A stretch of 64,000 nt of DNA from Jackrogersella multiformis (lineage: Eukaryota; Ascomycota; Sordariomycetes; Xylariales; Hypoxylaceae). The notes under the pieces were generated by a model. The model had not been told where the DNA came from. It did not search any database and saw only the letters and a program-made list of their open reading frames with translations. This document shows, in pieces, positions 33,991 to 44,773 of this stretch (position 1 is the stretch's first letter; each line of letters begins with the position of its first letter). The DNA is taken from the NCBI GenBank assembly GCA_902806575.1, contig CADCXD010000004.1, forward strand, positions 3,596,001 through 3,660,000. Direction: 5' to 3'. The translations under genes and the position numbers were made by a program.

Positions 33991-35353
33991 TTACATAGTC
34001 ACACTCGGCAGCTCAGTAAGCCCTAGAAGAAAAAATACAATGTTAGCAACTACTCAAGCTTTAGGCATGATAGGGTACGATGGCACTTACATCCGTCGAC
34101 GTCCTCCTGGACGGTCTGCTGCTTCTTGCAGGCGGTGGCCTGGGCCGGCGTCTGCGTCTGGAGCTGGGAGCACTTGTCGTTGGAGCAGCGGGCGTCGAGG
34201 GCGCGCTGCAGCGTATCTCCCTTCCAGCCGAACATGTAATCGCCGTGCCAGCCGTAGCCGGTCGAGTCGTCCATGCTGTATACGAACGGCTGGCTGCCGT
34301 CGGCGGGCCAGATTGACGGGTCGTTGAACTCCCGTGTGTCCCACATCACTTCGTACATCACCTGCGGCAGCCGCACCGGGTGCGTCGATGGGCACGCGCT
34401 CGACATCTCGAAGCTGCCGCTCGACGGGTACGCCACGTGGCTCTTGTGGTCCGGGCTGTCGAGGTTCTTGCCGTCCCAGCAGCTGCGGGGGGCGTGGGTT
34501 AGTTGAGGTTGCTTGGCTCATGGGGTTGAACTAGACACTTACGTGGGGAAGGTGATGGTGGCTCGGATGCCTCCGTCGCATTGCTTGTTCGGGAGCGCGG
34601 ACGTGTCCATCTGCCCGTCGGCGCAGGGCGCGCCGCCGAAGGGCGTCTGGTCGACGCTTGTGTAGCAGCGGTGGCAGAGCTGCTTCTGCTGGCCTTGGGA
34701 TGAGCGCAGCATGGCCTCGCCGACGAGCATGCGGAAACCCTATGTGTTCATTAGGTTGTGCTTTGCCTACCGACACGGCATTTCGACCGGGTAGCTTACC
34801 GGCTTGAAGGCGGTGACCTTGGTGCTACCGTCGTAGGGCGGGATGTAGTAGACTGTCATGCCCTCCTCGCCTTGTAGGCCCTATCAATGTGTCAGAAAAA
34901 GATTCAAGTTTTTTTCTTTTGGGGGGTGGGGGGTAGATCTTTGCTTACAAGGTTAACCATCTGCTTCACTCGTTTATAAGTTCCGTTGCGGGCTTTGAAG
35001 TACATGTTGGCCGTCCAGTAGTTCGAGAAATCCTCGCTGAACGAGCACGTTGTGCAGGTCGACTCGGCGGGAATGTCGTAGGAGACAGGGTCCATAGTCA
35101 CGTTGAATGCGTTCCCGCCTACGATCTGATGGATATGGGGGGATTGTATCAGACCCGGGGACACGAGAGGATCCACGCGCTCAACGACCAGTCTGCCTTC
35201 TGTCTTAGAATTCACTCATCTCTCTGTCTAGCGTTTGATATCTACTGTGACTTACCTGGAGCACTGGAAGCGCATCATGGCCGCTGTGGCATACTGCGCC
35301 GAGACATGTCGCGGGATCGCCGCGGCGGCGAGGAAGAGGGCCTTCCACTGCAT
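33991..35353 (-). CDS. Secreted DUF1996 protein
   Basis: Six exons were reconstructed: 35353-35256, 35192-34949, 34880-34800, 34739-34543, 34482-34091 and 34022-33991, encoding 347 aa. All five introns (59-68 nt) have GTAAGY donors and AG acceptors in matching phases. The signal peptide is MQWKALFLAAAAIPRHVSA. The DUF1996 signature then appears in order: MMRFQCSRLVVERVDPLV, HIHQIVGGNAFNVTMDP, CTTCSFSEDFSNYWTANMYFKARNGTYKRV, YYIPPYDG, GFRMLVGE, a central Cys pair (LCHRCYT), CWDGKNLDSPDHKSHVAYP, MWDTREFND, GYGWHGDYMFGWKGD and the terminal QEDVDGWL. DUF1996 proteins are secreted or wall-associated with no confirmed activity; the many conserved His, Asp and Cys residues suggest metal or substrate binding (inference). 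The G-rich run at 34917-34933 lies within intron 2. Confidence 0.92.
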
Positions 35354-37975
35354 GTTGTCGTGAAAGAAGCAGCTGAAATCGATCTACGCAAGATAAGATT
35401 GGGCTGAAGTGTAGATCAGGAGGGATGACACGAATGCAACAGGGGAAAGAACTACAAAATCTTATATATCTAACGGCATGCTGGGCGGCATTCCCTTTCG
35501 AGGGTGCCATGGCATGGCCACCGGGTAAAATTGCTTCTTGGTTAAAGTGCTTTTCCCCCACGAACTGCCGAACGCTGCGGTATAAATAAAATTTGGCCGA
35601 GGGAGCAATTAAATTCGGGGGCTATTGTCTGTTGAAAGGCTTGTGTTATTGGCTGGTGATAAAGATATATTGCAGTGGACGCGGGTTGTCTGTCTCTACT
35701 CGAGGTGGCCTATATTGGGATACACGGGGGGAGCAAGGCTTGCCCAGCATTGGCACCTGTCAAGTTCTCTGGCAGAACGGAGAGAGATATGATCTGCAGA
35801 AGGAATGAAGCAGAATTCACATGCGTGGAGCGTATAAGCCTCCGCATAGGTTTGGTTACATTAGGGAGCCTTAGATTGACGTTGTATTAATGATGAAAGC
35901 GTGGCATTTGACTCTACCGAGGACTTGATTTCGCCCCAGATTATATGATCGTTGACAAATACCTGGGTTGGTGGATATTCTCATTTATATTCCCTGCCTT
36001 GTGGTGTACAATGGCAATTGCAGCTGTTCCCACGCTTTATCGACTTATATTTGTACATCAGTCCTCGGAGAAGGATTAAAGACTCGAGAGTCATCGTTGT
36101 ATAAGAGCTGGTTATAGGTCATAGCAATGATACTCGAGAATAATCGAGACTAAGCGGAATAAATTTCCCTCCTTAGGTACGTACCTAGAAGACATCCCCG
36201 AATAGTCGGGGGTTTCGGTAACAGAGCTAGCTACAGACCAAGATCTTATGTATACATGTCGTCTAATACTTTCCATGTTGATGCAGCCCAATTAGAAGCC
36301 CTTGCTCTCGGCAGGGTGACTTAGTAAAGATATAGTCGGTAACTGCCTAAATGGAGGACCCCTGGTTTATCAAGAATTTGAGCTCTTTGAATCAAATATG
36401 CTATCAGCTATGCCTCTCATTATCTAACCATACCCCATAATAAAGTTAATTTTAAAGAAACCCATTTAGACTCAGCTAAACATGACGTTAAGTTGCCTTA
36501 GGTACCGATCATTCATTCATGATATTGACCCCTTATCTGGACCCTAACCCTAACCCTGTTGTGCCAGACTTAGGGTTAGGGTTTAAGCTAAGTTCTTAGG
36601 GTTGACAAGGGTTTCGTGGGGCGATTACGTAATTAAGAGGATAAAGTAAAATCTTGTGTACTGAAGCTTGAAGCCCGAACAATATAACAACCATTAAACT
36701 ATTATCACAGTTTCTAGTTTTGCGTCAATAGGAAGGTGCTTATATTCTTGATAACATACCACCCCTTAAGTCCTGCCAAAAGGTTATGCCGTATACAACA
36801 TGATCTGCGACTAAAAAGAGGCTAGAAATGTAAGTATGGACAGATATTCCTAAAGGTACTTATATAATGCGATGATCTATCAATAAGTACCGTAAAACTA
36901 CGTGTATTAAACTATTATTCTCGTTTATGGCCTCCTTAGATGCGGCGACCAGCCTTGTTACACTTGATCTTGTTGTCATGTATGGTTCGATTGCAGCGGT
37001 CTGATAATTCGGCATCCTTATCGTGAGAAATAAGAACAAATTGAACCAGCTGGCCGTTATTAAATAGGTTATGATATCTATGGTATCGCTGGTACTAGCT
37101 TGGTAATTTATATACGGCTTAAGGGTTATGAAAATCCATCCTCTAGTACACGGGGGATGCCGCAAGATCATCGCTATCTATTATCACCAACACTAGGATT
37201 GAAGTAAAATTAAATCCGGTTGGTGTTAAAGGCACCTTCTTAGGTCGTGTAAGAGGTAAGAAAGATAGATGAAATCCAGTAGAGACTAGAGGGAAAAAGG
37301 GTTCATACCTATATGTCAAATCAAGTCAAGTATCGAGCCGTCATTCAGGCTGTTAGCTGTTAGTTGAAGAATATTCAATTACACATGGCTATTAGCTCGT
37401 CTAGAAAGTAAAAATAACTAATCGATAGCTAGCTGTATGAAGTGAAGGTAGTCACCTGACCTTGATCTATTGTGGGGGCGTCTATGAAGTGTTACCCTCG
37501 GTGTACTTAGGTAACTGTTTGACCCGGTACTTAAAAAACAAGCTTGGAACCTTATCCAGCAAAGCAAACCTAGATCTATTTCTATCTTCTCTTTTACAAT
37601 TGACAATACTAGGTAAATACCCATATTTTAGAGATTGCTCGTATTGCCCGGCTGCCCGGTAATCCTACAGTTTCTATTTAAACTCTAAAGGGTAGGTGGT
37701 TATTGATAGCCTGTTACCTACCTACCTGTGTAGGTACCTAGCTGCTTAGCAGCTTAGCTGTTACAGGTGGCATTTTAGCGGAGGAGGGGCTCACTAGCTC
37801 ACCGAGCTTACCGCACTGCCGGGTATTACCGTAATATCGAACTACTGTACGTATTCACACTTCAAATCGCGAGGTTCCAATTAAATCTTACGACACTTTC
37901 GTAAAACTTACGATCAATTAGTCTGTTATATCTTTCATCTTTATAAAAGGTCTTTGTTTCTAGCTGTGTTACAAG
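35354..37975. other. 2.6-kb gene-free AT-rich region
   Basis: No supported gene. It contains the inverted telomere-type repeat pair at 36541-36585 and a CCTAGGTA-type cluster at 37715-37742. Short frames (35593-35808, 36860-37171, 37418-37624) have no domains. Confidence 0.6.
36541..36585. repeat. Head-to-head interstitial telomere-type repeats
   Basis: ACCCTAACCCTAACCCT at 36541-36557 is followed after a 12-bp spacer by TTAGGGTTAGGGTTTA at 36570-36585, the inverted version. A further TTAGGGTT lies at about 36596. TTAGGG is the telomere repeat of most filamentous ascomycetes. Only two to three units are present on each side, in unrelated AT-rich DNA. Confidence 0.85.
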
Positions 37976-39227
37976 ATGTCGAAGCGACTTAGTCACTTCG
38001 TTTCATTGCGGCCTCAATTCCCAAGAGTCAATTGGCCTCTTCGACGATCGTTCGCAGCTGGTGTAAACAGGACCAATAACTCACGCTGGGCCACTAGAGC
38101 TGCTGTTGCTGCTTTTTCGCTATCGGGTCTACTATACGCAATGGTATATCTATCTTAGACCCCTTTCGCAACTCTAGATCCGCCCAATTGACCATGCCTG
38201 CGTGTTCTAGACGCCCCAGAAACCTGTCAAGTTCGATTCGCGCTCACTCGCCGAGCTCGATGAGCGGACAAAGCGGGAAACAGTAATTGATGAAAACTCG
38301 CCTATGCGCTTGCGCATGGAACAATTCATTCGCGAACAGCAGAAGGCCATTGTTTTCGAGCTTGAAAAGGTGGATGGTAAGAGCTTCCGTGAGGACACGT
38401 GGACTAGAGAGAAGGGCGGCGGCGGCGTCTCTTGTGTCCTACAGGAGGGTAACGTGTTCGAAAAAGCCGGGGTAAATATCAGCGTCGTATATGGAACGTT
38501 GCCGAAACCGGCGATTGCGAAGATGAGGGTCAACCATAAAAACCTTGCTGAGGTTGATGAACTTGACTTCTACGCACTCGGTTTGAGCATGGTCCTGCAT
38601 CCCCAGAACCCAATGGCGCCAACCGTGCACCTGAACTATCGCTACTTCGAGACGATGTTACCAGACGGCACCCCGCAAGCCTGGTGGTTCGGCGGAGGTA
38701 GTGATCTGACGCCTAGCTACTTGTTTGACGAGGACGCGGTGCATTTCCACAAGACACTGAAAGATGCCTGCGATAAACACAACAAAGATTACTACCCCAA
38801 GTTTAAGAAATGGTGCGACGAGTATTTCTGCAATACGCATCGGGGCGAATCCAGGGGTCTTGGTGGGATTTTCTTTGACGATCTGGACGAGACAGTGGCA
38901 GATGCCGACAATTCTTTCGCATTCATTCAAGACTGCCTCAAGAGCTTCTTACCCTCTTACTTGCCCATCATCCTGAAGAGGAAAGACATGCCGTTCACCG
39001 AAAAGGAGAAGGAATGGCAACAAGTGCGAAGAGGCAGGTATGTGGAATTCAACCTAGTTCACGACCGTGGTACAGCGTTCGGATTGAATGTCCCTGGCTC
39101 TAGAGTCGAAAGTATTCTGATGAGTCTCCCCTTGACGGCATCTTGGCGCTACATGTATGAACCGGAGCCGAGGAGCCGAGAGGAACGACTTGTTGAGGTT
39201 CTCAAGAACCCCAAAGAATGGGTGTAA
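37976..39227 (+). CDS. HEM13: Coproporphyrinogen III oxidase
   Basis: Two exons, 37976-38143 and 38211-39227 (67-nt intron), encode 394 aa. The enzyme (EC 1.3.3.3) decarboxylates coproporphyrinogen III to protoporphyrinogen IX with O2 in heme synthesis. The N-terminal 56 residues are basic and Ser-rich then hydrophobic (AAVAAFSLSGLLYAM), like a mitochondrial intermembrane-space targeting sequence. The core is intact: GGGVSCVLQEGNVFEKAGVN, SVVYGTLPK, HPQNPMAPTVHLNYRYFE, the AWWFGGGSDLTPSYLFDEDA signature, CDEYFCNTHRGESRGLGGIFFDDL, RRGRYVEFNLVHDRGTAFGL and the terminal SLPLTASWRYMYEPEP. All conserved His, Asp and Arg motifs are present. Length matches fungal orthologues. This is a very secure call. 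Confidence 0.97.
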
Positions 39228-40319
39228 TTGTTGCTCGCGTACGATGTGTACAACGGCATGTATATAGCGGAATGGCCTAAAAAGGTACGAGGAAATTTAC
39301 GCAAGGCAGTATATAATATCAGATATCATTTACATTATAGATAGGTATGTAAGAAGTTACGATAGCATCTAATTGAGTTGCCTTCATGTTCAAGTTAATA
39401 TACATTTTATGGCCCTAACAATTCTATGGAATGAGATCTGCTAAAAGTGGCGATATTAGATTAAAGGAACGATTTTGAATGCCTACCAACCTAGATACTC
39501 TCAAGGTCGTTTCTAATAAAGATCCATTAGCAATATAGAGTTACGATAGATCATCTGTATTCCAAATTAGTGTTTAATGAATAATATGGGCTGAGTGACC
39601 CGACAGGACGGGAACTGTTTAAACTTTGTTTTCTGACGTTGGCAGGCAGGCAGGTTGGGCAGTTTAATATCCCGAGAGCACGTGCCAAGTCTTGATTTCT
39701 GCAAGTGGTAGAGTGGATTAATCTTGCTGTCTTGGTGGGTTCAGTGGGGCTCTGGAGCGTGGACAGGACAGGCAGGCGCGGCACGATGATGAAGTGGTGT
39801 CATCAAAGAAACCAAAACCAAAAATGGAAGACTCGAACTTGAACTTGGAAAGCTGAAATTTTAAATGTACACCGTAACAAGTACAAGCTCAACCTTTTCG
39901 CAACCAATAATGACATAGAAATCGACGACGCATCTCTCCTACTCGACCCCTCAAACTGAGCTAGCCTTCGTATTACGCTCATTTGCATGCCTCTTACGTC
40001 GTCGTGATTGCTGATACACCACTTGTATATATACAACACCTTTTTTAACTAGTTCCTTATATTCAAAGATCGTGTCGATCCTTCATATCGTGACGATCCA
40101 TTTTTCTTTTCTTTTGTATGCGACAGCATTGCAGACAAACAAATCATATTCCGAACACCTGGAGAAGCTGTCGCGTAACCTACCTAGGTAGTACATTCAT
40201 CCTTGTCGATCGATACATTGAGGTCGTCTTCGCGAACCCTAACGCCCTAACGCCCTTCCGCTCGAGTCATGTTTGGGGCCACCTTGCGAGATCTAACTTA
40301 TTAGATCCAAACCATCGGA
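39228..40319. other. Intergenic with an upstream frame overlapping the next gene
   Basis: No supported gene. An ATG at 40118 opens a 75-codon frame that runs past the next gene's ATG (40320) and ends at 40345 in another phase. If the transcript starts before 40118, this overlapping upstream frame would reduce translation of the main protein. Confidence 0.5.
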
Positions 40320-43300
40320 ATGCTTTCGCACCTTCGCTTTCATAGACGGGGTCCGTCCACCCCCTCGTCTCCCATACCCGAAAACAGTCCATGGGATGCT
40401 GCAACGCTCCAGCCAGCCCAGTTAGTTCCCGAAGATGGTGTCCCAGCTCCCGAAATTCGGCCCCGATCTGCTACCACTGCTCCCTTCGCTCACGGTCATG
40501 GACAACCGCCATCGCATTCATCGCAGCCGACATCACCACAGTCGCAAGAGTACCCACCAGTTTTACCACCGATTGCTAGAATTTCCTCCGCCGATTCCGA
40601 CTTATCCTTAGATCTCAGCCATTTCGAGTCCAAACAACGGGAGGAATCGAAGCCTCTGCCGCGATCGCCTTACAATGAAGGCAGTGGGTTTATTGGTGGA
40701 CTAGCTTTGCAGAATTACCGTCGGGAGCAACAGGCACTGAGACCCGGCTCTTTGGACAGGAATGCAACCAATCCGTCCGAGACTCTGTCGTTCAGCTCTC
40801 AAGCTGGCGTGACTAATTTCCCAACCCGCCCTCCGCCGCCGCCGCCCTCCACTAGATCTGTCAAGGCTGCCTCCACCTTCATTGCACCTACTTCCCTCCA
40901 GAATGCTCCTGCGACGGGTAAACGGCAAAGTGGTGTAAAGATGGCACCGGAACCACAGTCCTTACAGAACCAATCGATAGCCCAAGATGCCCCAAGAGGC
41001 AAGAAGAGTCTTCCTTTCTTAAAGAATCCTATGTCGACATTGTTACTACGAAGGAAAACTAGTCAGAATGTACCAGATCTCACATTGCCTTTACGTCGTC
41101 GTGATGAGGAGCCCTTGGTTGATCCTCGCATTAGAGGAACCCGAATTCATGATTTTAGTGCTCCGCGGCCAAGGAAAGTCGTGCCGAGTAATGAATCAGT
41201 TGGTCTAGCAGGCGAGAAACCTCATCAGGAGACCGTGTCACCTATTCTAGAGTATAATTCTCCCATTACTGAGGCGCCTCCAGTTCCTCCCAAGGACGAC
41301 AGTTCCATATCTACTCGAACGTCGTCGACTCACTCTCGGGCATTGTCAATAGATACTACGTCTTTCCAAAAGTTTCAAGGCTCTACAATCGGCCAGCCCG
41401 ATGTTCAGCCCAAGACTAGTCAAATTAGCCAGAGGAGGAAAAGCTCTATCCCCCCGTCACTAATGTCATTGTCTCGCAACGTGTCAGAAGCATCTGCTCG
41501 AGACGTCCTCTCATCACTACCTAGGCATATGAAAAGTACGTCTTCCCGGTTTAGTTTTGATATGATCGGTGCAGCAAAGCAGGAGAGGCTGCTGGAAGAA
41601 CGCCATCGACAGCGACAGCAAGATAAGAAAACAGGTGATCCCCCAGCCCAGCGGGATTCTCGGTTTGATGACTTTGACGAAGATGCATTTGATTATGACG
41701 CAATGGATTATGACGATGGCCTAGAGGAGCGTATACCAGGCGTAAATGCCGATTACGACGAGGAAGAGGCTTACGAGGAAGGTGTTTACAACGATGACCC
41801 GGACAATGATCAAGAAAACTTTGCGGGTTTCGCTTTCCAGAGATCTAATCCTATCTCGGAGTTAACAAGTCCTCGTAGCGCTGGGGTGTTGCCTACACCC
41901 AGAGACGAAAATGGCAACGTTATTGGCTTTGCGATGACCGAAGAGATATCAAGCATCCCGCAATACTTAGACAGCCCCCTTGAAGATCGAAGCGAAACTA
42001 CTACGAAGCAGCCATCAGAAGGGGATACGCCAACAGGTCTAGGTATTCAGGGGCTCGAAATTGTTAAGGAGATGACTGAACAGATGTCATTCCAGCAGCA
42101 GCCGTCGCCGCAAGAGGCTATAACGCAAAAGCCTCTCTCCAAGGACGATGAACTTTACTTTAATGATGGGCTGATCCACAACTTTGACGGAGAGGGAGAT
42201 GGCTCGGCATTTGACGAGTCTATATTTGACTTGGATGACACAGATCAATATGGTCGGCCAATTCCGGGACTATTCGCCAACGCGCTGTCTCAGAGAAAGG
42301 CTGCTGAGGAGGTAAAGAAGCGAGATTCCGACATGACGTCTAGATTGTCGGCACAATCTGAACTATCGCAGTCCACAGCCCACACCTCGGTCAGTGCTGA
42401 CCTACAATCCAAACCCATGGGATTGGAGATCCACGATGAAACGATTCCACGTATGGAAGAGCGGCAGTCATCAGTTTCGGGTTTACCGTCTGCAGATCAA
42501 GACCAGATAGCAGCCTATCAGGCGGCTCTAGCGGCGGCTGCGCATCAAGCTGCTGCATCTGGCAAGTTTAGAAGAAATTCATCTCCTTCGTCAGCGCCTG
42601 CCACGTTGACAATTACTTCACCAACGACATCTGGCTCTTCGCAATCGCAATACCACCCCGATGAGCTAGACGATTATGAATACGATAATGAGCCATCTTC
42701 AGGATTGGACGACTACGAGCTTGACGATGACGATATTATCGCGGAAGCTAATGCTAGTGCTCTTGCTAACGACTCAGATGGCTGGTATGGCCAGGAATTT
42801 GGTTTCTATTCTGCACCGGCGCCCCTGCATGTCCACCATGCCCCCAGTGTACTCAGCGAGAAAAACATCTACCAATATTCCAATGGAGGTTATTTTGGCC
42901 CAAACGGTGTCGATCGCTCTACTTCAGGTCGCATTATCTCGCGCGAGCCGAACTTGACCCCTATCACAGAACGATCCGAGTATTCGAATCGGAATTCAAT
43001 TATGAGCCTGGGTGTGCCTCAAAGCGCAAATCCTAATGGACCAATCCAAAGTCCTGGCTTAGCTCAGTTAGCGATGATGGCAGATGACGATAACATGTCA
43101 CTGTCAGCGTTACTTCGGCTACGCTCTAGAACGTGGGGTGGTTCTCAGGCATCACTCGTAAGCTCGCGCGACGGGTCGCCCAGTGATAGACATGGTGCTA
43201 CCAGCCCATGGGGCCAAGACGCGCTTGGCATTGGACCTTTACACGGACGAAAGAATTCTACCTTTTCTATCTTTAGTCAGGACTCCACGGGAGCAGGCAG

Positions 43301-43763
43301 TGGCTCGGGCAGCCCTACGATGACTATTTCGATGTCCGGTATCCCAAACAATACAATGCCACCACTCACTGCACCATCCTACTCAAACCCTACCTCTGCC
43401 ACGTCACCTGTTAGCGCACCCGTCTTTTCTCCTTTGCAAACATCGTCGGCATGCCCACCTGTATTTGAGGACGAAGAGGCGAGTCCGCTCGACGAAAGAA
43501 GAACCAAGGTAGAAAGTGTGGCCACGTCGGCATCAACCACGTTATCAGGGCCATTTTCGGGGAATATAAGTCCAACCGTCGGCGCGCCCTCGCAGAAAAG
43601 GCCGGGTATAGGGCATAGACATAGAGGAAGCGCGGACAGTATTTCTTACACGAAAGAAGAGGATAGCGGTGAGACACGATGGGTCATGGAAAGACGTCGC
43701 ACCGCAGAGTCGGGCGAGATCGAGATCCTGGGCCGACAGGTGGTCGACAGGGGCAGGATCTAG
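40320..43763 (+). CDS. Large disordered fungal protein of unknown function
   Basis: A single exon encodes 1147 aa. The protein is Ser/Pro-rich and mostly disordered, with polyproline (FPTRPPPPPPSTRSVK), a basic LLLRRKTSQNV patch near residue 250, and a conserved-looking helix (RHMKSTSSRFSFDMIGAAKQERLLEERHRQRQQDKK, about residues 400-435). This is followed by alternating acidic Asp/Tyr segments (DFDEDAFDYDAMDYDD). The C-terminus GETRWVMERRRTAESGEIEILGR looks strongly constrained. The SRFSFD-type element and C-terminal block recur in uncharacterised filamentous-ascomycete proteins as I remember them. A cell-polarity or signalling scaffold is plausible but unproven. No signal peptide or membrane helix is present. 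The long uninterrupted frame makes the coding call secure; the name cannot be assigned. Confidence 0.85.
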   Translation: MLSHLRFHRRGPSTPSSPIPENSPWDAATLQPAQLVPEDGVPAPEIRPRSATTAPFAHGHGQPPSHSSQPTSPQSQEYPPVLPPIARISSADSDLSLDLSHFESKQREESKPLPRSPYNEGSGFIGGLALQNYRREQQALRPGSLDRNATNPSETLSFSSQAGVTNFPTRPPPPPPSTRSVKAASTFIAPTSLQNAPATGKRQSGVKMAPEPQSLQNQSIAQDAPRGKKSLPFLKNPMSTLLLRRKTSQNVPDLTLPLRRRDEEPLVDPRIRGTRIHDFSAPRPRKVVPSNESVGLAGEKPHQETVSPILEYNSPITEAPPVPPKDDSSISTRTSSTHSRALSIDTTSFQKFQGSTIGQPDVQPKTSQISQRRKSSIPPSLMSLSRNVSEASARDVLSSLPRHMKSTSSRFSFDMIGAAKQERLLEERHRQRQQDKKTGDPPAQRDSRFDDFDEDAFDYDAMDYDDGLEERIPGVNADYDEEEAYEEGVYNDDPDNDQENFAGFAFQRSNPISELTSPRSAGVLPTPRDENGNVIGFAMTEEISSIPQYLDSPLEDRSETTTKQPSEGDTPTGLGIQGLEIVKEMTEQMSFQQQPSPQEAITQKPLSKDDELYFNDGLIHNFDGEGDGSAFDESIFDLDDTDQYGRPIPGLFANALSQRKAAEEVKKRDSDMTSRLSAQSELSQSTAHTSVSADLQSKPMGLEIHDETIPRMEERQSSVSGLPSADQDQIAAYQAALAAAAHQAAASGKFRRNSSPSSAPATLTITSPTTSGSSQSQYHPDELDDYEYDNEPSSGLDDYELDDDDIIAEANASALANDSDGWYGQEFGFYSAPAPLHVHHAPSVLSEKNIYQYSNGGYFGPNGVDRSTSGRIISREPNLTPITERSEYSNRNSIMSLGVPQSANPNGPIQSPGLAQLAMMADDDNMSLSALLRLRSRTWGGSQASLVSSRDGSPSDRHGATSPWGQDALGIGPLHGRKNSTFSIFSQDSTGAGSGSGSPTMTISMSGIPNNTMPPLTAPSYSNPTSATSPVSAPVFSPLQTSSACPPVFEDEEASPLDERRTKVESVATSASTTLSGPFSGNISPTVGAPSQKRPGIGHRHRGSADSISYTKEEDSGETRWVMERRRTAESGEIEILGRQVVDRGRI

Positions 43764-44773
43764 TGGGTTCTGAAATGCCTTCGAGATTTATGATCACGCA
43801 GTCGCGCGTTTTCGCTACGTGTCAAGGGGGGTTACGAGCAGCGGAAACGGCGTAAGAATTGGACGCTGACGATAATATACGGAACACACGTCTTCTGGCT
43901 TGAACATCACGCCTACTTGGATTTTCACAGCGTAGCATCGGGAAATCAAGGGTCGGCGGCATAGATCTAGGTATACAAGGGTTTGCCGGAGCATAAAAGG
44001 ATAGGGTCATTCAGCTTCGGCGGGTCGAGCGGAAGAACGCTATCGAGTTCAGGGGGGCTTAATCGTGTATATCTACGCCTACTGTTGTATAATAATAGAA
44101 ATAATAATAATGCCTCGGGGCAGGATTGATACTGATTGTTAGTTTGCTTTGATACGTGGGATATAAAGCGGTTCTTGGGTTGGGTTGGCTGAAGCTTGAA
44201 CGTGGTCGATATTGTTAAAGGAATTCAGGGGTTTAAGCTTGCGCCCTATAATACAGTAGAGAGCACTTATTTAAGTGGGGCTGGTAAAAAGGCAATCTTT
44301 AAAAGAAGAGAATCAGTAAATCTTTACAGTTTTACAACTTTACAATAACTGCAGAATTGATCAATCGAAGCTATCGTCACCCTTACCTACTTAGGTGCCT
44401 AAAGAGATAAGCTCCTTAAACGCAGTATGACAGACATTAAAATGTCTACCTAGGTACAAATATTAAAGGGCGTCCACCTTGATTAAAGTCAACGGGTAAG
44501 TGACTTTTTATTATAAAGCAGTAAGAATCATAGCCACTAAATCATGATTATTTTGTAATTACTGAGTTTATCATCATAACGAACCAGATTATTCATGAAC
44601 AGTGCAATGATATACACTGTATAAAGATAATGCCTGGAAAATATAACGTCATTAAACGTTATAATTATAATAAGGGGCAGCATAATAACCCTCGATCAAC
44701 TTGGGTACCATTGGCATCGCTATTGCCGCTATTGCCGCTATCGTGTTCGTTAAACTTACTGGTAAACATTATA
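43764..44773. other. Intergenic, AT-rich
   Basis: No supported gene. The in-frame extension 44630-44773 of the next gene is AT-rich and looks non-conserved, so I leave it outside the coding call. Confidence 0.5.

Noticed and set aside
36541..36585. True chromosome end
   Set aside because: Only two to three units on each side, inverted, with ordinary sequence and genes on both flanks.
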